The position numbers were made by a program, and so were the translations under genes. A stretch of DNA of 55,200 nt from 13-2-20CM-68-14 sp046733295 (lineage in GTDB: Bacteria; Actinomycetota; Thermoleophilia; Gaiellales; Gaiellaceae), in assembly GCA_046733295.1 (NCBI GenBank), contig JBKPOY010000007.1:1-55200 (forward strand), written 5' to 3'. The notes beneath the pieces are model-generated. The model did not search any database and was not told the DNA's origin. It saw nothing but the letters and a program-made list of their open reading frames with translations. Of the stretch, positions 32,563 through 41,323 are shown piece by piece. Within the stretch, counting starts at the first letter, position 1. Each line of letters begins with the position of its first letter.

Positions 32563-35500
32563 ACACGCGGCCGAACCCGGAGCAGCGGGCGGCGATCGAG
32601 GCCGGCGGGCACGTCTTCGTGTCTGCAGGGGCGGGGACCGGCAAGACGCGGGTTCTCGTCGAGCGCTTCGCGAGCGCCGTCTGCGACGACGGCGTCGACG
32701 TCGGCTCCGTGCTCGTGATCACCTACACGGAGCGGGCAGCGGGCGAGCTGCGGGCGCGGATCCGGCGCGAGCTGCTCGAGCGCGGGCGGACCGATCTCGC
32801 GCGCGAACTGGACGCGGCGTGGATCTCGACGATCCACGGCTTTTGTCACCGGCTGCTGAAGACGTACCCCTTCGCAGCGGGGCTCGACCCGCGATTCCGT
32901 GTCCTCGACGACAGCCAGGCGCGGGTTCTTCGTGGCGAGGCGTTCGAGGTGGCGCTCAGCGAGTTCTGCGCGGGCGACGATCCCGAGCGTCTCCGGCTGC
33001 TCGCGACGTACGGGGCGAGCGGGCTGCGACGGATGCTGACCGGGGTGTACGAGACCCTCCGGGCCGCCGGCCGGCCGCTCGACCTGCGGCTCGGCGAGGG
33101 CCCTGCGCTGGTTGACCGCGTGGTGGCGCTGAGGGAGGCCGCCCGCTGCCTCGTCGACGAGGAAGGTTATGACGAGCAGCGGGCCCAGGCGCGCCGGCTG
33201 CTCGAGCTGCTCGAGCGCGATCGGAGCGCCGACGACCTGCTCGACCTGTCGGAGTTCGCGACGCGGGGCGGACCACGAGAGCGCTTCGAGAGCTACGAGG
33301 CGGCCCGCAAAGCTGTCGAGCAGGCCGCCCTCGACGAGGTCGCGACCCGCGACCGCGAGCTGCTCCAGGAGGTTCTCGAAGGGTTCGCGCACGCGTACGC
33401 GGGGGCGAAGGAGCGTGAGTCGGGCCTGGACTTCGAGGACCTGCAGCTGGTCGCCCGCGAGCTGCTCACGGAGCACCCGGAGATCACGCAGCGCGAACAG
33501 TGGCGGTTCCGCGCGGTGATGGTCGACGAGTTCCAGGACACGAACAGGCTCCAATGCGATCTGATCGACCTGATCGCCGGGGACGAGCTCTTCTTCGTCG
33601 GCGACGAGTTTCAGTCGATCTACGGTTTCCGGCACGCCGACGTGCACGTCTTCCGTGAGCGGCGCGGCGAAGCGGGGACGCTGCTGCCTCTGACGCTCAA
33701 CTACCGCTCGCGGCCGGAGGTCCTCGCCGCAGTCAATCACCTCTTCAGCGCCGATTTCGGCGACGAGTTCCAGCCGCTCGCGGCCTCGGGCGACTTCCCC
33801 GATCCTGTCTTCGGCACCCCGGTCGAGCTGCTGGTCACGGACAAGTCGACCTACTCCGGCACCGGGACGCACTGGCGCCGGGGCGAGGCGCGCGCCGTGG
33901 CGCGGCGTGTCCACGAGCTCGTCGAGTCCGGTGCGGCCAAGCCGGGCGAGATCGTCCTTCTCTTCGCGGCCGGTACCGACGCCGAGTGGTACGAGGAGGA
34001 GCTGCGCGCGCTCGGGCTGCCGACCTACCGCACGACCGGCCGCGGCTATTTCGGCCAGCAACAAGTGGCCGACCTACTCGCCTACCTCCGACTGCTGCAC
34101 AACCGCTACGACGACGAGGCGCTCGTGACCGTGCTCGCCTCGCCGCTCGTCGGCGTCTCCAACGACGCCCTCGTGCTGCTGCGCCGCGCGGCCTCGAAGC
34201 GGCCGCTGTTCAAGGGGCTCGAGCGGACGTTGCCTGCGGGGCTGGCGCCACGCGACGAGCGCTTGTTCCAGGCCTTCCGGCAGCGGTTCGAACGGCTCGT
34301 GGCGGCCTCGCGGACGCTGTCGCTCGAGCGGCTCTGCGAGGAGATCGTGACCGCGCACGACTACGACCTCGCAGTGCTCGCCCAGTGGGACGGGCGCCGT
34401 CGTTACGCCAACCTGCGCAAGCTCGCGCGGCTCGCGCGGTCGTACGAGGAGCTGCGCGGCGGCGACGTCGAGGGCTTTGTCCGGTTCGTGCGCGAGCAGG
34501 ACGAGGCCGGTGCGCGCGAGCTCGAGGCCGTGGCCGAGGAGGAGGACGCGGACGTGATCCGCCTGCTTACGATCCATTCGGCGAAGGGCCTGGAGTTCAA
34601 GGTCGTCGTCGTGGCCGATGCGGGCCGGGACCGGGCGGCGCCCGGGGCCGACGAGATCCTCGCGCTGCCGGACGGCCGTTTCGGCTTCCGGGTTGCCGAT
34701 CCGGCCACGGGCACGCGCCGCCCGACGACCGCGTACGAGGAGGTGCGCGCCGCGAGCCGCGAGGAGGCCGAAGCCGAGCGCCGCCGTCTCTACTACGTCG
34801 CGATGACGCGCGCGATCGACCGGTTGATCGTGGCGGGCTCGATCGATCCCGAGCGCGCCGCCGACGAGAGGACGCCGATCGGCTGGGTGCTGAGCAGGCT
34901 CGAGGTCGAAAGCCTCGACGATGCGGCCGAGGCGCCGCTCGAGCTGGAGCGCGAGGGGGCACGCGTCCTCGTCCGCCTCGATCGCTTCGCACCCGAGGCG
35001 GAGCCGGCGCTCGTCGGCGCACCTGTCGGCGAGGCGGAGCCTGAGCCGGGTCAGCTGGCGCTGTTCGAGGCGGCGACAGGCGAGCCGCTCGTCGCGGCGG
35101 CTCCGCGCCTGCCCGAGCTCGAGGCGGTACCAGAACCGCCGCTGCACCGCGTGCGCCGCCTCTCGTACAGCGCGCTCGCGTTGTTCGAGGCGTGCTCGTA
35201 CCGGTACTACGCGGAGCGGGTCGCCGGCATGCGTCCGGCGGACGCGTCCGGTTCGGTGCCGGGACACGAGGGCCTCGCTGCCACGGAGATCGGCGACGGC
35301 GTCCACTCCCTGCTCGAGGCCCTGGACCTGCGCGAGCCGCGGCCGCCCTTGCCGGATGAGCTGGCGGCTGCCGTTCGCGCGCGGTACCCGGCCGCGACCG
35401 AGGGTGACCTCGAGCGGATCTCGGGCTTCGTGGCGGCGTACTGCGGGTCGGAGCTCGCGAGCCGGCTCGCGGATCTCGAGGGGGCGGCGCCCGAGCGGCC

Positions 35501-35942
35501 GTTTGCCTTCGAGCACGACGGCGTCCTCCTGCACGGCCGGCTCGATGTCCTCCACCGCGCGGAAGGGCGCGCGCTCGTCGTCGACTACAAGACGAACGTG
35601 CTGGAGGACGCGACGCCGGACGAGCTCACCGAACGCGACTACCGCGTGCAGCGGCTCGTCTACGCGCTCGCGTGCCTGCGCGACGGAGCCGACGAGGTCG
35701 AGGTCGTCTACCAGTTCCTCGAGCGTCCGGACGACGTTGTCTCGACCACCTTCGCACGCGCGGAGCTGCCGGCGCTCGAGGCGGAGCTCTCGGCCGCGAT
35801 CGCCCGGATCCAGGAGGGCGTCTTCGTGCCGACCCCGAGCGAGTTCGTCTGCTCGGGCTGCCCGGTGCTCGACGTCGTCTGCGCCGGTCCGAGGCTTCGG
35901 CAGTACACGGAGTCGCCGCCGGCGGAGCTGGCCGTCGGTTAG
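32559..35942 (+). CDS. addA: AddA-like UvrD/RecB helicase-nuclease
   Basis: 1127 aa, GTG start coupled to addB. SF1A helicase motifs: Ia/I FVSAGAGTGKTRVLVERF (20-37), YTERAAGELRARIR, motif II MVDEFQDTNRLQ (about 320-331), LNYRSRPEVLAAVNHLF (IV), TIHSAKGLEFKVVVV (V) and RLYYVAMTRAIDRLIV (VI). C-terminal RecB nuclease: LHGRLDVL then LVVDYKTN (about residues 989-1015). It is the motor and one of the two nucleases of an AddAB-type enzyme. Many actinobacteria use RecBCD or AdnAB instead; the partner here lacks an intact motor, so AddAB fits best. Confidence 0.88.
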   Translation: MNTRPNPEQRAAIEAGGHVFVSAGAGTGKTRVLVERFASAVCDDGVDVGSVLVITYTERAAGELRARIRRELLERGRTDLARELDAAWISTIHGFCHRLLKTYPFAAGLDPRFRVLDDSQARVLRGEAFEVALSEFCAGDDPERLRLLATYGASGLRRMLTGVYETLRAAGRPLDLRLGEGPALVDRVVALREAARCLVDEEGYDEQRAQARRLLELLERDRSADDLLDLSEFATRGGPRERFESYEAARKAVEQAALDEVATRDRELLQEVLEGFAHAYAGAKERESGLDFEDLQLVARELLTEHPEITQREQWRFRAVMVDEFQDTNRLQCDLIDLIAGDELFFVGDEFQSIYGFRHADVHVFRERRGEAGTLLPLTLNYRSRPEVLAAVNHLFSADFGDEFQPLAASGDFPDPVFGTPVELLVTDKSTYSGTGTHWRRGEARAVARRVHELVESGAAKPGEIVLLFAAGTDAEWYEEELRALGLPTYRTTGRGYFGQQQVADLLAYLRLLHNRYDDEALVTVLASPLVGVSNDALVLLRRAASKRPLFKGLERTLPAGLAPRDERLFQAFRQRFERLVAASRTLSLERLCEEIVTAHDYDLAVLAQWDGRRRYANLRKLARLARSYEELRGGDVEGFVRFVREQDEAGARELEAVAEEEDADVIRLLTIHSAKGLEFKVVVVADAGRDRAAPGADEILALPDGRFGFRVADPATGTRRPTTAYEEVRAASREEAEAERRRLYYVAMTRAIDRLIVAGSIDPERAADERTPIGWVLSRLEVESLDDAAEAPLELEREGARVLVRLDRFAPEAEPALVGAPVGEAEPEPGQLALFEAATGEPLVAAAPRLPELEAVPEPPLHRVRRLSYSALALFEACSYRYYAERVAGMRPADASGSVPGHEGLAATEIGDGVHSLLEALDLREPRPPLPDELAAAVRARYPAATEGDLERISGFVAAYCGSELASRLADLEGAAPERPFAFEHDGVLLHGRLDVLHRAEGRALVVDYKTNVLEDATPDELTERDYRVQRLVYALACLRDGADEVEVVYQFLERPDDVVSTTFARAELPALEAELSAAIARIQEGVFVPTPSEFVCSGCPVLDVVCAGPRLRQYTESPPAELAVG

Positions 35943-35947
35943 CTCCG

Positions 35948-36616
35948 GTGCCGCGGAGCTTCGTCCACGAGGCGCGGACGCGCGTCGGCCCGCGACGGGC
36001 CCGCATCGTCCCGATCATCGAACGTCTTACGGCCGCGCATCCGGACGCGATGATCGCGCTGAAGTTCCGCAACGAGCTCGAGCTGCTCGTCTCGGTGATG
36101 CTCTCGGCCCAGACGACGGACGTGAACGTGAACCGCGTCACGGCGACGCTGTTCGAGAAGTACCGGCGGCCGCAGGACTACCTCGCCGTGCCGCAGGCCG
36201 AGCTCGAGCGCGACATCTTCGCGACGGGTTTCTTCCGCCAGAAGGCGAAGTCGCTGCGGGGCACGATGCGGGTGCTGCTCGAGGAATTCCACGGCCAAGT
36301 GCCGCGGCGGCTCGACGAACTCGTCCGCCTGCCAGGTGTCGCTCGCAAGACGGCGAACGTCGTCGCCGCGGAGCTCGGCGACCCGCAGGGGATCGTGGTC
36401 GACACCCACGTCCGCCGGCTCGCGCAACGGCTCGGCCTTACGCGTCGCGAGGATCCGGTGAAGGTCGAGCTCGACCTCCAGAAGCTGGTGCCGCACGAGT
36501 ACTGGGGCGTCTTCCCACACCTGCTGATCTGGCACGGCCGCCGCGTCTGCATCGCGCGCGTCCCCCGGTGCGGGGCCTGCGTGATCAACGACCTCTGCCC
36601 TTCGAGCCGGGTCTGA
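35948..36616 (+). CDS. nth: Endonuclease III
   Basis: 222 aa, GTG start 5 bp after addA. Helix-hairpin-helix with catalytic Lys: LPGVARKTANVVAAELG; catalytic Asp in VVDTHVRRLAQRLGL. Iron-sulphur loop C-x6-C-x2-C-x5-C (CIARVPRCGACVINDLC) at the end. It removes oxidised pyrimidines and cleaves the abasic site. Its position after addAB makes a DNA repair operon. Confidence 0.95.
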   Translation: MPRSFVHEARTRVGPRRARIVPIIERLTAAHPDAMIALKFRNELELLVSVMLSAQTTDVNVNRVTATLFEKYRRPQDYLAVPQAELERDIFATGFFRQKAKSLRGTMRVLLEEFHGQVPRRLDELVRLPGVARKTANVVAAELGDPQGIVVDTHVRRLAQRLGLTRREDPVKVELDLQKLVPHEYWGVFPHLLIWHGRRVCIARVPRCGACVINDLCPSSRV

Positions 36617-36650
36617 TTCGGATTTCACGCCGAAGCCGTTCAGGCGCTTC

Positions 36651-36680
36651 GTTCGGGGACTGTCCCCACGAACTGTCTGC
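36651..36680. repeat. Palindromic dispersed repeat, copy 2 (inverted)
   Basis: GTTCGGGGACTGTCCCCACG followed by AACTGTCTGC; its reverse complement shares about 23 bases with 615-648. Flanks also match loosely: both copies have a GTCACA/TGTGAC-type stretch 40-50 bases away on the same side. It lies after nth and may also end its transcript. Confidence 0.65.
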
Positions 36681-36727
36681 AACAGTCGTGTGTGGACGAA
36701 AAGTCACAGATTCGTTGCGCTTCGGGC

Positions 36728-37237
36728 ATGGCTGAGACGGCGATCGTGGTGCTGTTTCCGGAGCTCGAGCCGCTCGTCGGCGAGCTTCGGCGGTTGCACA
36801 CTCGAGACGGGGCGCGGGGCATGCCGCCGCACGTCACCCTCGTCGACCCCTTCGCCGACAGCGCCGAGGTGGCGGGTCGGCTCTCCACGGTCGAGCGGGA
36901 GCTCGGGAGCTTCGCGCCGTTCGAGGTCGCCGTGCGCACGAGCGCCCGCTTTCCGGAGTTCCTCTACCTCCAGCCGGAGCCGCGCGAGCCGTTCGTCGCG
37001 CTGACCGAGGCGCTGATCCGAGCCTTCCCGGAGTTCCCGCCCTACGGCGGCGCCTTCGACGAGATCGTGCCGCACATCACGGTGGCGGGCGGCGAGGCCG
37101 AGGTGCTCGACCGGCTCGAAGGCTCGCTCGACGTCGACGTGAGGGTGTGGGTCGAGCGCGCGTGGCTCGTCCACGACACACCGCAGGGCTGGCGCAGGCA
37201 CACCGCGTTTCCGCTGAGCGGGCGCACACGCGTCTGA
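36728..37237 (+). CDS. 2'-5' RNA ligase-like (2H phosphoesterase) protein
   Basis: 169 aa, from ATG. Two HxT motifs of the 2H superfamily: PPHVTLVDPF (about 34-43) and VPHITVAGG (about 116-124). Members act on 2',3'-cyclic phosphates or 2'-5' linked RNA. The earlier in-frame start at 36692 falls close to the repeat and has no support. No ribosome binding site or clear -10 is seen. Confidence 0.82.
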   Translation: MAETAIVVLFPELEPLVGELRRLHTRDGARGMPPHVTLVDPFADSAEVAGRLSTVERELGSFAPFEVAVRTSARFPEFLYLQPEPREPFVALTEALIRAFPEFPPYGGAFDEIVPHITVAGGEAEVLDRLEGSLDVDVRVWVERAWLVHDTPQGWRRHTAFPLSGRTRV

Positions 37238-37271
37238 CCCGTGTCACACGCCCGCCCGTAGGCTCGGGGGC

Positions 37272-37565
37272 GTGCGCGAAGTCGACCTCGCGGTCTATGC
37301 GGACGCCCTTGCGGGCGAAGCGGCCGCCTATGCCGCGCGGGCCGAACGCATCCGCTCGAAGCTGCGCCAGGCGAAGATCGAACGCCGCGCCAGAAACGAG
37401 CTGCCGGCGGCGACCGTCGACCGCCTCGAATCGCTCGGCCTCCTCTGCGTCGCCGACGAGCGCGGCGCCCACGGCGAGCTGCGCGAGCTCGAAGACTCGC
37501 TCGCCGCGCTCGAGGAGCTGCAGGCGTGGGTCGAAGGGGAGCTGGCCGCCGCTACCGCGGGGTGA
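37272..37565 (+). CDS. Small coiled-coil protein of unknown function
   Basis: 97 aa, GTG start with TAGGCT (37259-37264) 7 nt upstream. Helical throughout, with heptads in AYAARAERIRSKLRQAKIERRARNEL and LRELEDSLAALEELQAWVEGEL. It has one Cys. Its last 14 bp overlap the PAS gene on the other strand. Not recognised. Confidence 0.6.
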   Translation: MREVDLAVYADALAGEAAAYAARAERIRSKLRQAKIERRARNELPAATVDRLESLGLLCVADERGAHGELRELEDSLAALEELQAWVEGELAAATAG

Positions 37566-37998
37566 GCGCCACGAGCAGACCGCCGTCCTCGTCGTAGGCG
37601 GGGAAGAAATCGCCGCGGACCGACTTCCGCTGGCCCGCCCGGGTCCGCAGCTCGAGCTTCTCGCCGAGTCGCCGCACACCCCATTCGAGCGCGAGCCGCA
37701 CAGGGTTCTTCGCCTCTTCGAAGCCCGTGACCTCCAAGCCCTCGAGCACCTCGCGGCCCATCAGCTCGTCCTCTTGGTACCCGGTCAGCTCGAAGACGCC
37801 CCGCCCCGAGGCGAGGATCCGGCCGTTCTGGTCGCAGACGACGAACCCCGTGCCGGGTGCCGGGTAGTAGTCGTCCATCAACTCGAACAAGAACCCGAAG
37901 CCGCAGCGGTGGCACGAGACCGCCTGCTGGCTCAGGCCTTCCCTGCGGTCGTGATCGACCGACCGCTCCTTGCAGTTCGGGCAGATGAAGTAGGGCAT
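37552..37998 (-). CDS. PAS-domain protein with N-terminal zinc ribbon
   Basis: 148 aa. Residues 6-32 form a zinc ribbon (CPNCKERS...CHRCGFGF). A PAS domain follows: GTGFVVCDQNGRILASGRGVFELTGYQEDELMG is the classical PAS core, and the end RKSVRGDFFPAYDEDGGLLVAL is the PAC strand pair. No output domain is attached. TACCCT on the minus strand (38010-38005) lies 6 nt before the ATG. It may sense a small ligand or redox state and act by protein contact. Confidence 0.82.
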   Translation of the reverse strand: MPYFICPNCKERSVDHDRREGLSQQAVSCHRCGFGFLFELMDDYYPAPGTGFVVCDQNGRILASGRGVFELTGYQEDELMGREVLEGLEVTGFEEAKNPVRLALEWGVRRLGEKLELRTRAGQRKSVRGDFFPAYDEDGGLLVALTPR

Positions 37999-38026
37999 GG
38001 CCGTAGGGTAGAGCGAGGCTGAGGGG

Positions 38027-38959
38027 TCAGAGCCAGCCCTTGCGCCTGAAGTACACGACCTGCCCGACGGTCGAGGCGACGATCAGCGCCCACGACCACA
38101 GGTAGCCGTAGTGCCAGCCGAACTCGGGCATGTGCCGGAAGTTCTGGCCGTAGAGCCCGACGATGAACGTCGGCACGAGCAGGATGGAGCCGATCGCGGC
38201 GAGCCGCTTCGTCACGTCGCTCTGGTCGTACGCGATCTTCGTTTGCAGATAATCGCGCGCTCCGGCGGCGAGGTCGCGCGAGAGCTCGAGCCCTTCGTAG
38301 GCCCGGAGGATCTTGTCGTAGGCCCCGAAGAACTGCAGGTCGACCTCGCGCGGGAAGAGCTTGTGCTCGCGGTGGAGGAAACGGCGCTCGTCGAGCTCGA
38401 TTCGGTCGTCGGCCACAGCCCGCACGGCGTCGCGGGTCGGCCCGAGCGTCCGCCGGATCCGCAGCAGGTCGTGGCGCAGGTCGGACAGGCGCTGCCGTAC
38501 CTCCGCGGGAGGGCGCTGCTCGATCGCATCCTCGACCTCGTCGATCTCGGCGTTGAGATCGTCGAGCAGGTCGAGGTACCGGTCTGCGACCTCGTCCACC
38601 AGTTCGTACAGCATCAGGCCCGCGACGGGCGCCTCGTGCTCGCAGGCGGCACGGAGGCGAGCCGGGTCGAACACCTCCTCGCCGCCGGGCGGCGTCTTGC
38701 GAACCGTGACGACGAGCTCGTCCGTCAGGACGACGTCGACCTCCTGGTAATAGACGCGGTCTCGCTCCCGCTCGACCGCCGCCGCGAGGAACACCCCCCA
38801 GACGTACGAGCCGTGCGCCTCGAGCTTCGGCCTCGGCAGTCGGTCCTCGCTGCGAGGGCGATGGACGATCTGTCGCACGACGTCGGCGAGGACGTCGGCC
38901 GGAACGGCCTCCCGGACGCTCGTCTCGTCCGGATCGACGAGGTCGATCCACTCGGCCAC
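38027..38959 (-). CDS. corA: CorA-family divalent cation transporter with GQN motif
   Basis: 310 aa from the GTG at 38959; TACGCT on the minus strand (38972-38967) is 7 nt upstream. A long cytoplasmic helical domain (LDLLDDLNAEIDEVEDAIEQ, LRHDLLRIRRTLGPTRDAV) is followed by two C-terminal helices. The pore motif YGMNF of classical CorA reads YGQNF here, followed by MPEFGWHYGYLWSW. It transports Mg2+, Co2+ or Ni2+ in the family; Gln in the selectivity loop could alter ion preference. Confidence 0.88.
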   Translation of the reverse strand: MAEWIDLVDPDETSVREAVPADVLADVVRQIVHRPRSEDRLPRPKLEAHGSYVWGVFLAAAVERERDRVYYQEVDVVLTDELVVTVRKTPPGGEEVFDPARLRAACEHEAPVAGLMLYELVDEVADRYLDLLDDLNAEIDEVEDAIEQRPPAEVRQRLSDLRHDLLRIRRTLGPTRDAVRAVADDRIELDERRFLHREHKLFPREVDLQFFGAYDKILRAYEGLELSRDLAAGARDYLQTKIAYDQSDVTKRLAAIGSILLVPTFIVGLYGQNFRHMPEFGWHYGYLWSWALIVASTVGQVVYFRRKGWL

Positions 38960-38985
38960 GCGGCCGAGCGTAGCTCCGGCGTCGG

Positions 38986-39966
38986 CTAGCCCCGTGGGGC
39001 GGTCAGCGCCGTCTCCACATGCCCCTCGCGGGCCGCGAGCCAGCGTTCGGCGTCGAGCGCCGCCATACAACCCATCCCCGCCGCCGTCACGGCCTGACGG
39101 TAGACGTGGTCGACCACATCGCCTGCCGCGAACACGCCCTCGACGTTCGTCGCGGTCGATCCCGGGCTGGTGACGAGGTAGCCCTCGTCGTCGTGGTCGA
39201 GCTGGTCGAGGAAGAGGCCGGTCGTGGGATCGTGTCCGATCGCCACGAAGAGGCCGTCGGCCGGGAGCTCCGTCGCCTCGTCGGTCTCGACGTTGCGGAT
39301 CTTGACGCCGCTCAGCTTGCCCTCGTCGGCACCGAGGACGTCCTCGACGACGACCGGTGTGACGAAGTCGATCTTCTCGTTCGCACGCGCCCGGTCGACC
39401 ATGATCGGCGATGCCCGGAACTCGTCACGGCGGTGCAGGACGGTCACCTTCGAGGCGAACTTCGTCAGGAAGATCGCCTCCTCCATGGCCGAGTCGCCGC
39501 CGCCGACGACCACGACCTCCTTGTCCGCGTAGAAGGCCGCGTCGCAGACCGCGCAGTACGTGACGCCACGGCCGTGCAGGGCGCGCTCGGACTCGAGCCC
39601 GAGCTGGCGCGCGGTCGCGCCGGTCGCGACGATCACGGATTCCGCACGGTGCTCCTCGTCACCGACCCAGACCCGGAACGGCCGCTCGCTGAGATCGACG
39701 CGCGTGACGTCGTCAGCGACGAACTCCGCGCCGAACCGCTCGGCCTGGCGACGGAACTCACCCATCAGCTGCGGGCCCATGACTCCGTCGGCGAAGCCCG
39801 GATAGTTCTCTACGTCACTCGTGATCATCAGCTGGCCTCCCCACTGGAAGCCCTCGATCACGAGTGGATTCAGATTGGCTCGCGCGCTGTACAGCGCGGC
39901 GGTGTAGCCCGCGGGGCCACCGCCGACGATGATCAGCTCGCGAACATCGACATCGTTGTCGTTCAA
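38986..39966 (-). CDS. trxB: Thioredoxin reductase
   Basis: 326 aa from a TTG at 39966, chosen because GGAGGAG precedes it by 3 nt on the minus strand. FAD motif VGGGPAGYTAALYSARANLNPLVIEG; redox centre CAVC in VTYCAVCDAAFYADKEVVVVGGGDSA (usual form CATC); NADPH motif VVGGGDSAMEEA; C-terminal GVFAAGDVVDHVYRQAVTAAGMGCMAALDAERWL. It transfers electrons from NADPH to thioredoxin. The promoter is of SigR/SigH type, fitting the well-known control of trxB by disulphide stress. No thioredoxin gene follows. Confidence 0.94.
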   Translation of the reverse strand: MNDNDVDVRELIIVGGGPAGYTAALYSARANLNPLVIEGFQWGGQLMITSDVENYPGFADGVMGPQLMGEFRRQAERFGAEFVADDVTRVDLSERPFRVWVGDEEHRAESVIVATGATARQLGLESERALHGRGVTYCAVCDAAFYADKEVVVVGGGDSAMEEAIFLTKFASKVTVLHRRDEFRASPIMVDRARANEKIDFVTPVVVEDVLGADEGKLSGVKIRNVETDEATELPADGLFVAIGHDPTTGLFLDQLDHDDEGYLVTSPGSTATNVEGVFAAGDVVDHVYRQAVTAAGMGCMAALDAERWLAAREGHVETALTAPRG

Positions 39967-40014
39967 TTTCTCCTCCAAAAGCTCAATGGGCCTGTGCCGG
40001 CCCTCACAGTATTG

Positions 40015-40040
40015 AACGAATCGGACCGCCTTAACGTTCC
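40015..40040 (-). promoter_or_regulatory. SigR/SigH-type promoter of trxB
   Basis: On the minus strand: GGAAC (40040-40036), an 18-base spacer, GTT (40017-40015). The consensus for SigR of Streptomyces and SigH of mycobacteria is GGAAT/C-N18-19-GTT. It lies about 50 bases before the trxB start. Confidence 0.65.
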
Positions 40041-40067
40041 CCGCCTGAGCAGGCAAAATGCCCGGCC

Positions 40068-40769
40068 ATGAGCACCTGGCGCCTTCTTGGCACGGCCATT
40101 CTCGCCATCGTGACGTCACTCGCGCTCGCCGCGGGTGCGCAGACACGCACCGAGGCGACGCGCTTCCTCGTCACCGTTCGCGGGACGGTCACCAAACAGT
40201 GGTCCTACACGGCCTCCAAGGTCGAGACCGACTGCGCGACCAGGATCGAAGGCCACGGATCGCGAACGATCGCGCTCAGGAGCTCCGACGTCTCGGTCGT
40301 CTCCGCGAGCTGGGGCGGGGGGAAGGCGCGCGCCAGGTTCAGCGGTTCGATCCGGCTCGCCGGAACGATCAAGCAGGCGGGCACGCAGCGGATCACGACC
40401 AGCGGCACGGCCGGCTGCGACAAGGGAACGCGACGCGTCGCATGTCCTCGCATCACGCGGTCGTTCCGCGCCAAAACCGTGCGTCTCGTCAGCAGGCGCG
40501 TTCACCGGCTCGGGCTCCGCCGCGTAGCAGGCCTCGTGCCCTCGGACGTCTACACGAGCTGCCCTGGGGAGCCGACAGCGGTGCGGGCATCGGGAAGCGG
40601 GATCGAGCTCGCGAGCGCCGCCTACAGCGAGCGCGATTTCTTCGCGCGGACGACCGCCGGCGTGACGCTCCAGGGCAGCGCCGACATCACGACGAAGCTC
40701 CTGGGCTCGCCGGGCAACGTCGTCCAGCACGTCCGCTGGACCCTGGTCCTGCGCCGCGCCGGCGGCTAG
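40068..40769 (+). CDS. Secreted protein of unknown function
   Basis: 233 aa with a signal peptide (MSTWRLLGTAILAIVTSLALAAGAQ). The mature protein is basic and beta-rich, with four or five Cys (TDCATRIEGHG, TAGCDKGTRRVACPRI, YTSCPGEP) that could form disulphides. CAAAAT stands 8 nt before the ATG. It is divergent from trxB. No family is recognised. Confidence 0.7.
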   Translation: MSTWRLLGTAILAIVTSLALAAGAQTRTEATRFLVTVRGTVTKQWSYTASKVETDCATRIEGHGSRTIALRSSDVSVVSASWGGGKARARFSGSIRLAGTIKQAGTQRITTSGTAGCDKGTRRVACPRITRSFRAKTVRLVSRRVHRLGLRRVAGLVPSDVYTSCPGEPTAVRASGSGIELASAAYSERDFFARTTAGVTLQGSADITTKLLGSPGNVVQHVRWTLVLRRAGG

Positions 40770-41284
40770 GCGACGAGCTCGCCGCAGAGGTAGAGGCGTC
40801 CGTCGCGGACGTCGCTCCGCCTCGAGAGGCGGTGCGGCTCGGACTCCCCGGGCGCGATCAGGTGGACGACCTCGTGCCCCCGCACGGTCAGAAGCTCCGC
40901 GATCAGCCTTCTGTGGCAGCGGACCCACGGGGTCTCGGCGCACATGAGACACGGCAAGTTCGCGGCCAGCGCTCGGCCGAGTGCGTCCTGCCATGCCGGC
41001 GACCCCATGCGGGCGGCGTAGCTGCGAAACGCGGCCGTGCGCAGGCAGCCGAACCGCTCCTCTCCGGGCTCGTCGCTCCGCATCCCGCCGAGCTCTTCTG
41101 CGTGGCGATACCGCAACCCCGCGGCTTCGACGGCGGCGGCGAGCGGCGCCAAGTTGAACTGCGGGTTCCGCCTCGACGCCGGATAGCGGCGGACGTCCAC
41201 CAGCGTGCCGGCGCCGGCCTCTTCGAGCGCCTCGATCAACTCGGCGAGCTCTCGCCGTCCATGGCCGATGGTCAGGACGCGCAC
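40766..41284 (-). CDS. DUF488-family protein
   Basis: 172 aa, GTG start. It shows the DUF488 pattern: TIGHGRRELAELIEAL at the start, VDVRRYPASRRNPQFNLAPLAAAVEAAGLRYRHAEELGG, and the Cys-rich PCLMCAETPWVRCHRRLIAELLTVRGHEVVHL near the end. The function is unknown; the conserved Cys/His suggest metal or nucleic acid binding. It overlaps the preceding gene end by 4 bp and is divergent from the Vms1-like gene. Confidence 0.85.
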   Translation of the reverse strand: MRVLTIGHGRRELAELIEALEEAGAGTLVDVRRYPASRRNPQFNLAPLAAAVEAAGLRYRHAEELGGMRSDEPGEERFGCLRTAAFRSYAARMGSPAWQDALGRALAANLPCLMCAETPWVRCHRRLIAELLTVRGHEVVHLIAPGESEPHRLSRRSDVRDGRLYLCGELVA

Positions 41285-41323
41285 GCGCTTAGAATCGCGA
41301 TTTTCCGGCAATGTGAGGCGCCG

